This document shows, one piece after another, positions 42,001 through 46,427 of a stretch of 46,427 bases of DNA (position 1 is its first letter; each line of letters opens with the position of its first letter). The notes below the pieces were generated by a model. That model was not told where the DNA came from, searched no databases, and worked only from the letters and a program-made list of their open reading frames with translations. This DNA comes from Rhodospirillales bacterium 20-60-12 (GTDB lineage: Bacteria; Pseudomonadota; Alphaproteobacteria; Acetobacterales; Acetobacteraceae). The DNA is taken from the NCBI GenBank assembly GCA_002255495.1, contig NCAP01000008.1, positions 1 through 46,427 on the forward strand, in the 5' to 3' direction. The position numbers were made by a program, and so were the translations under genes.

Positions 42001-44339
42001 CCGACCGCGCCATCGGGCTGACCTGGCTGGGGCTGAAACCGGGCGATCGGGCCTTGCCCGTGAGCATGGCCGTGCAACCCGTTTATCTGCCGCGCGAGAC
42101 CGTCACGATCGATGTCAAAACCAAGCCCGGCGCCTATGTCTCTCTGGCCGCGGTCGATGAGGGCGTGCTGCAACTCACCAATTTCACCTCGCCCGATCCG
42201 CTCGCGCATTTCTTCGGCAAACGCAGCCTTGGTGTCGATATCGCCGATGATTATGCCGCCTTGCTGCGCCCGCCATCGGGGCAGTCGATGATGCTGAAAA
42301 ACGGCGCGGGCGGCGATTTCGGCGCATCACAAGCGCCGATCCCGCAAAAAATCGTCTCGCTCTTTGCCGGCCCCGTGCAAGCCGGGCCCGATGGGGTGGC
42401 CCATATCACCCTCGCCTTGCCCGACTTCGATGGGCAGATCAGGCTGATGGCCGTCGGCTGGCAGGGGCGTGCCGTGGGTGCCGCGAGCAGCGATATCACC
42501 GTGCGCGACAAAGTGGTGGCGCAGACCTTGCTGCCCCGCTTCCTCGCCCCCGGCGATCAGGCGGATATCGGCATATTGCTGCAAAATCTCGATCTGCCGG
42601 ACGGCGTTTTCGTGGCCGACCTGACCGCCAGCGGCGCACTCGTCGGTACATCTCACATCCAGCTCGATCTTGCGCCGGGCGTGCGCCATGTGTTGCCGGC
42701 CTCGCTCACCGCAACCAGGCTGGGCACCGGCCATGTCATGCTCGCGATCACCGGGCCCGATGGCTATCACACCGCCCATGAGAGCGAGCTTACGGTGCAT
42801 GTGGCACGCGCGCCGGTCACCCGCATCGCCGCCTCGACCATCGCGCCGGGGTCGTCGCTCACCCTGCAACCCGATGCCACGGGCTTTATTCCCGGCTCGG
42901 TCAGCGCCTCGCTGACCCTGGGCGATCATCTGCCGTTCGACCCCGCCGGCTATATGCAAGCCCTCGCCGGCATGCGCTACCGCTTCCTCGAAGCCAGCGT
43001 CAGCCGGGGCCTGCCGCTGACCGCCCTCAGCGGACCGGCCGCCGGGCCCGATCCGCAAGGCCGGCTCGCCGCCGCGGTGCAGGATGTGCTGGACGATCAA
43101 CGTTATGACGGCGCCTTCGGCCTATGGTCCTCGCAGGACGATGCGCAGCCCTGGCTGACCGCTTACGCCACCGAGTTCCTGCTACGCGCCCGGAAAGCCG
43201 GCGCGACCGTGCCGCAACCACCCCTCGATTCAGCCTTGTCCTGGCTGCGTCAGGAAATCTCGCAGGATGGCGCACCCGCCCAGCAGGCCGATATTTATGC
43301 CGCTTATGTCCTGGCACTCGATGGCGAGGCGCCGGCGGGTGCGATCAGGCTGATGGATCAGAATATCGGCAAAATCGACCATCCCCTCGCCCGCGCTCAG
43401 CTTGGTGCGGCCTTGAATTATATCGGCGAGCCGGATGCCGCGCGCACGGCCTTGCGCGCCGCCCTTGATCTGCCCAATCGCGGCGGCGATTTATGGTGGC
43501 GCGGCCAGGATTGGATGGCAGGATACGGCACACCGCTGCGCGATGGCTGGGCGGTGCCGGCGGTGATTGCGCAAACCGGCTTGCTGGCTGACCAAATGCC
43601 CGCGCTCGCCGCCAACATCCCAGGTGCCGGGATCGATGTCGACGCGCTCAACGCCCAGGAACTCGGGCGGGCCGGATTCGCCGCCGGTGTCATCGGCGGC
43701 CAACCGACCAAGCTCGATCTGACGATCGGCGGGTCCAGCGTGACATCAAACCAGCCGGTGACCCGCTCACTGACCGGTCCGCTCGCCATCACCAATACCG
43801 GCACGGCCCCCATACCCGCCTTGCTCGCAACCAGTGGCATCCCCGCCCAGGCCCCCGCCGCCGCCGCGCACGGCATGGAACTGACACAGCATTTCTTCAG
43901 CCTCGACGGCACGCCGCTCAATGTCCGCCAATTGCCGCAAAACCAGGTCTTCGTGATGCTGATCAACGGCCGCTCGCTTGATTCCACCCCGCATCACGCG
44001 GTACTCGTCGCCGGCCTGCCGGCAGGGTGGGAGATTGCCGGCAATCTCTCCTCGGGCAATGTCACGGGCATGGATTGGCTGGGCAGCCTGACCACACCAC
44101 GCGCCAAAGCCGCCGCCGATGATCGCTATATGGTGGCGCTCAATCTAACCCCGCCTTATTCCGACCCCACCACCGGCCAGGATAACGGCGATGACCGTGA
44201 ATTTCGCGTGGCGGTCATGCTCCGCGCCGTCACGCAGGGCCGTTTCACATTGCCGGGCGTGACCCTGACCGACCTCAATCATCCGCTGATCACCGCGGTT
44301 TCGGCCAGCCGCCAGGTGGTCGTTCTGCCGCCTCCCTGA
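39072..44339 (+). CDS. Alpha-2-macroglobulin family protein lacking the thioester
   Basis: 1755 residues from the ATG at 39072 (MKLLKIRYL); an earlier frame start lacks a plausible site. A signal peptide ends near SASA, with no lipobox Cys, so it is soluble in the periplasm. The A2M pattern is visible as PYIWLDRGIYRPGETVNVSALLR near 540, YLPRETVTIDVKTKPGAYVSLAAVDEGVLQL, and ITLALPDFDGQIRLMAVGW. In thioester members this region has YGCLEQ, whereas here it reads YRFLEA (F1305, A1308). The bond-forming Cys and Gln are therefore both gone. A helical toroid follows (FGLWSSQDDAQPWLTAYATEFLLRA). It is 1 bp from pbpC. Bacterial A2Ms are thought to trap proteases near peptidoglycan synthases; this one would act without covalent capture. 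Confidence 0.9.
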   Translation: MKLLKIRYLILIALASFALLANTGSASASEAANNQPMQLFIDQTLPGLHHDTQTLRFELTSRTQIFSADIVQQRHDADQALAKALAKAQAEPAKNQTAGDWDAVAQAAQTRLMLGQSHHPSLWLSLGAAMLHGTNPDPQRALEASYQAYEYRLNGTNPAQQSLQALQQMRDALEALHNNLAALKLLGQIVRANPADTQDAALLQQSFDRIGYRVMKINTTPDAFPAGACVTFTIPLPSEPGFHPGDYVSTEPVIKTLAVTSENGQLCLAGLPAGATTTVTLRAGMPGLGGAKLGKALTFKITLPDRQSKLIADTAHYIIPASNPPSIGLASVNVSKVKIQIGRVAERSLLQFLQSHPLGNPDGYNNSLDGNSETIIFQGKADIPDFVRNQLVHTILPLAAQMKKPGLYAVSINPDDGTPRNNLGTLQMVLRTDLAPSIWRGADGLHVQIRSFTSAEPVAHVQVNLIAADNEILTSGQTDSQGLVTFAAPLLAGNAGQAPTALHILAPDGDFTLFDLTASPFDLSDRGVGGAAQPGPIDPYIWLDRGIYRPGETVNVSALLRSPDGKNLDIPLHLIIRRPGGQVFSDTIPARTDDDAIIAPVKLSPGAQAGVWSITLATSLDAPALATQTFMVESFVPATLAVSLGKEAPLTPQAINLFAFNARFLYGAPGANLSATASVHLAVDTAPFAALAGYRFGLQSEIFDAPSAAPAVPDSDAKGDGTVPIDLTKMPDSSHPLQAILTVNVNDPAGRAVSKTINLPIRPASPLLGIKPAFAGEAVDQGQSAQFDIIAADPQGAKIAMTADLSVVSQDEEWNIIWNNQVARWDISFIDRPVMQEKISIPAGGAFHLALPALPYGRYRLRVVQADGGLAASSMIFYSGWVFSGNPSVPSRVTVASDHATYLPGETAHLHITAPFAGPATLVIANDDVKSIQTIMIGAKGADVSVPVSAQWGAGAYAIVHVFQPARAAKPGETIPPDRAIGLTWLGLKPGDRALPVSMAVQPVYLPRETVTIDVKTKPGAYVSLAAVDEGVLQLTNFTSPDPLAHFFGKRSLGVDIADDYAALLRPPSGQSMMLKNGAGGDFGASQAPIPQKIVSLFAGPVQAGPDGVAHITLALPDFDGQIRLMAVGWQGRAVGAASSDITVRDKVVAQTLLPRFLAPGDQADIGILLQNLDLPDGVFVADLTASGALVGTSHIQLDLAPGVRHVLPASLTATRLGTGHVMLAITGPDGYHTAHESELTVHVARAPVTRIAASTIAPGSSLTLQPDATGFIPGSVSASLTLGDHLPFDPAGYMQALAGMRYRFLEASVSRGLPLTALSGPAAGPDPQGRLAAAVQDVLDDQRYDGAFGLWSSQDDAQPWLTAYATEFLLRARKAGATVPQPPLDSALSWLRQEISQDGAPAQQADIYAAYVLALDGEAPAGAIRLMDQNIGKIDHPLARAQLGAALNYIGEPDAARTALRAALDLPNRGGDLWWRGQDWMAGYGTPLRDGWAVPAVIAQTGLLADQMPALAANIPGAGIDVDALNAQELGRAGFAAGVIGGQPTKLDLTIGGSSVTSNQPVTRSLTGPLAITNTGTAPIPALLATSGIPAQAPAAAAHGMELTQHFFSLDGTPLNVRQLPQNQVFVMLINGRSLDSTPHHAVLVAGLPAGWEIAGNLSSGNVTGMDWLGSLTTPRAKAAADDRYMVALNLTPPYSDPTTGQDNGDDREFRVAVMLRAVTQGRFTLPGVTLTDLNHPLITAVSASRQVVVLPPP

Positions 44340-44340
44340 C

Positions 44341-46326
44341 ATGCCCCGACGAAAGATCAACGCCCGCACCCGTCTCTGTATGGGCCTCACGGCGGCGGCG
44401 CTGGCATTGACCGTGATCACCCTGCTCCGCCCGCTCGGGCTGCAACGCCTGCATGAACAAGGGCGGATCATTTTCGACCGGCATGGCGCACCGATCGCCT
44501 ATATCATGGATCGCCAAGGCGAGTGGAAATTCGCCACCTCAGCCGATCAGGTCGATCCGCTCCTGCCGCACATGCTCATCGCCATCGAGGACCGCCGCTT
44601 CGCCACCGACCCGGGTATCGACCCGCTGGCGATTGCCCGTGCGGTCTGGCAAATGGCCCGGGCCGGGCATCTGGTCAGCGGCGCCTCGACATTGACCATG
44701 CAGGTCGCCCGCCTGCTGCACCCGGCACCGCGCACATTGATCGCAAAATTATCCGAGGCCGATGAAGCCATCGCCCTGACCAGCCGCTTCTCGAAACCGC
44801 AAATCATGGGCATGTGGCTGTCACTCGCGCCGTTCGGCGGCAATATCGTCGGGGTGCAAGCCGCATCGCGCATCTGGTTCGGCAAATCCCCCGCCTCGCT
44901 CAGCCCGGCCGAAGCGGCTTTATTGATCGCCCTGTGCCGCCGCCCCGAAGCCCTGCGGCCGGACCGCCACCCGATCGCCGCCGCGATGGCGCGCAACCGC
45001 GTGCTGCGCGAAGCCTGGGCGGAGCACGTCATATCCGCCGATGCGTTGCGCCAGGCGCTCGGGGCGACGCTGCCGACCCAGCGCCAGGCTCTGCCGTTGC
45101 AATCGCCGCAAATCACCACCCGCCTGCCCAACAACACGCGCACCACGCTCGATGCCGGGCTTAATCAGGCGCTCGCTGCCCTGGCCGATCGGGATCTCGC
45201 TGGCATGACGCCCGCGGAATCGCTCGCCATCATGATCATCGATACCCATTCCACCACAGTTCGGGCCGCCTTCGCCGGTGACTGGGCGAACCCGCGCCGG
45301 GCCGGATTTCTCGATCTGACCGCCGCCACCCGCTCGCCCGGCTCGGCACTGAAACCCTTCCTCTACGGCCTCGCCTTTGCCGACGGCTTGGCCGGGCCGA
45401 GCACGATCTTCAGCGATCTGCCGGCGCATTTCGGCGCCTACGCCCCGGATGATTTCACCCATCATTTCATGGGCCAGGTGAGTGCGGCCCAGGCGCTGCG
45501 CCGCTCGCTCAATCTGCCGGCAGTCAGCCTGATGCGGGCTTATCGCCCGGCCCGCTTCGCCGCCGCTTTGGCCGCCGCCGGCACCCCGCTTGCCTTGCCG
45601 CGCGGCGCTTTGCCCTCTCTGCCGCTCGCCCTGGGTGGTGCGGGCGTGAGCATGCGCGAGATGGCACGGCTTTACGCGGGCCTGGGCAATGATGGCTCCA
45701 TTCGGCCCCTGCATGTCATCCAGGCCGACTCCCAAACCGGCCAAACAGGCCGGGCGCTGCCCTTGCTCGCACCCTCGGTCGCACGCGAAATCACTGGCAT
45801 TCTGACGCGCAATCTGCCGTTCGGCGGGCCCGGCTCCATCGCCTGGAAAACCGGCACCAGTGCCGGCAACCGCGATGATTGGGCGGTCGGCTTCGATCAA
45901 CGCCATGCGGTGCTGGTATGGGTGGGCCGGCCGGACGGCGGCGCATTGCCCGGTGCTGCGGCAATCGACCGGGCCATGCCGATTTTCACCCAGGTTTTCG
46001 GTCTCCTCCCGGCCGCACCGCTCACCCCCTACAACCCACCGCCGCCGGTCAGCCTGGCGCAAGGCCCGCTCGCCGCGCCGTTGCGCTTCGCCTTCCCGCC
46101 GCCGGACGCCACCTTGCAGACCATCGCCGGGGTGGATCTGCGCGCCATGGGCGGGGCGCGGCCTTTGACCTTCCTGGTCGATGGCGCGCCCCTCACCTCG
46201 ATTGCCGCTTTGCGCTCAGCCCATTGGAACCCGCCGGGCCCCGGCTTTTACCGCCTGACCATCCTCGACGCCCTGGGCCAGCACGTCACGACCCGCGTGC
46301 GCATCATCAGCCCCTCATCGGGTTAA
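44341..46326 (+). CDS. pbpC: Penicillin-binding protein 1C
   Basis: 661 residues with one N-terminal transmembrane helix (about 14-32). The glycosyltransferase GT51 domain has IAIEDRRF with catalytic E83 and SGASTLTMQVARLL. The transpeptidase domain has the SxxK nucleophile S335 (GSALKPF), SLN (389-391) and KTGTS (503-507), so all motifs are intact. A C-terminal BiPBP_C-like domain (about 570-661) completes the 1C type. It makes and cross-links peptidoglycan. The gene starts 1 bp after the A2M gene, the same pairing as pbpC with yfhM in enterobacteria. Confidence 0.95.
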   Translation: MPRRKINARTRLCMGLTAAALALTVITLLRPLGLQRLHEQGRIIFDRHGAPIAYIMDRQGEWKFATSADQVDPLLPHMLIAIEDRRFATDPGIDPLAIARAVWQMARAGHLVSGASTLTMQVARLLHPAPRTLIAKLSEADEAIALTSRFSKPQIMGMWLSLAPFGGNIVGVQAASRIWFGKSPASLSPAEAALLIALCRRPEALRPDRHPIAAAMARNRVLREAWAEHVISADALRQALGATLPTQRQALPLQSPQITTRLPNNTRTTLDAGLNQALAALADRDLAGMTPAESLAIMIIDTHSTTVRAAFAGDWANPRRAGFLDLTAATRSPGSALKPFLYGLAFADGLAGPSTIFSDLPAHFGAYAPDDFTHHFMGQVSAAQALRRSLNLPAVSLMRAYRPARFAAALAAAGTPLALPRGALPSLPLALGGAGVSMREMARLYAGLGNDGSIRPLHVIQADSQTGQTGRALPLLAPSVAREITGILTRNLPFGGPGSIAWKTGTSAGNRDDWAVGFDQRHAVLVWVGRPDGGALPGAAAIDRAMPIFTQVFGLLPAAPLTPYNPPPPVSLAQGPLAAPLRFAFPPPDATLQTIAGVDLRAMGGARPLTFLVDGAPLTSIAALRSAHWNPPGPGFYRLTILDALGQHVTTRVRIISPSSG

Positions 46327-46330
46327 TCCT

Positions 46331-46427
46331 GGCCCGCGGCGCGGGCGGAGAAAGTCACTGGCCCGCGGCGCGGGCGGAGAAAGTCACTGGCCCGCGGCGC
46401 GGGCGGAGAAAGTCACTGGCCCGCGGC
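46331..46427. repeat. 29-bp tandem repeat array, cut by window end
   Basis: Three full, identical copies begin at 46331, 46360 and 46389, and a fourth starts at 46418. Each unit starts GGCCCGCGGCGCGGGC, a short palindrome (GCCCGC/GCGGGC), and ends GGAGAAAGTCACT. There are no spacers, so it is not a CRISPR array. It starts a few bases after the pbpC stop; repeated stems there could terminate transcripts. Confidence 0.9.

Noticed and set aside
44920-46062. 380-codon open frame antisense to pbpC
   Set aside because: It is Arg/Gly/Ala-rich, without a family signature or ribosome-binding site, and lies wholly inside a well-supported gene. Long antisense frames are common at this base composition.
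46331-46427. CRISPR-like repeat of 29 bp
   Set aside because: The copies are directly adjacent with no spacers, and no cas genes are seen. It is a plain tandem repeat.

Overview
The window looks like a chromosomal segment of an alphaproteobacterium, most likely an acetic-acid-bacterium-type or other Rhodospirillales/Acetobacteraceae relative that is iron-using and possibly acidophilic or light-sensing. This placement rests on gene content: an AppA-type BLUF photoreceptor, a Cyc2-like porin-cytochrome, Fbp-type ferric transport, a Dyp peroxidase and a GH15/GMC/gluconolactonase sugar cassette. It also rests on the repeat style, with CTAGAGCG palindromes and A/T-rich hairpins. It is an inference, because there is no rRNA or other marker gene. 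No tRNA, rRNA, CRISPR array, phage or insertion sequence was recognised.

Layout. 1-565: 5' part of an MctP-like sodium:solute symporter and its DUF3311 partner (minus). 966-6085: TRAP transporter (DctP, fused DctQM), then a convergent family III CoA-transferase and a divergent CitE/HpcH lyase, plausibly a module for taking up and CoA-cleaving an organic acid. 6502-10447: BLUF/SCHIC photoreceptor, prolyl oligopeptidase and two small Thr-rich exported proteins. 10671-16955 (minus): two iron operons, a beta-propeller protein plus Dyp peroxidase and an FbpABC ferric transporter, each preceded at the same distance by a similar 23-bp Fur-like operator.

17161-25282 is a signalling block: small exported proteins, a PAS-GGDEF cyclase, a 1458-residue CheB-CheR-PAS-kinase-REC-REC-LuxR fusion, a stand-alone receiver and a membrane-anchored unknown. 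A motif AGGTAGWTTCCG lies in the sense orientation upstream of the cyclase, the receiver and the Thr-rich protein genes. It is a good candidate site for the fusion protein's own LuxR-type output domain.

25382-28304 holds the Cyc2-like outer-membrane cytochrome, small conserved proteins, a DSP-like phosphatase and a cold-shock protein. 28591-31148 pairs an agmatinase-family ureohydrolase with an IaaM/arginine-monooxygenase-like flavoenzyme. 31286-38212 is a seven-gene, tightly packed run (SDR glucose dehydrogenase, GH15 glucosidase/trehalase, GMC oxidoreductase, DoxX, cupin-like, gluconolactonase, VOC) that reads as a glucoside-to-gluconate oxidation pathway. 38256-46326 carries a Pro/Gly-rich exported protein, then a thioester-less alpha-2-macroglobulin coupled to penicillin-binding protein 1C. 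The window ends inside a 29-bp tandem repeat.

The most noteworthy items are the CheB-to-LuxR megafusion with its putative three-promoter motif, the composite hairpin repeat that keeps a GAA bulge while its stem sequences differ, the AppA-like photoreceptor, the Cyc2-like cytochrome and the paired Fur-like operators.
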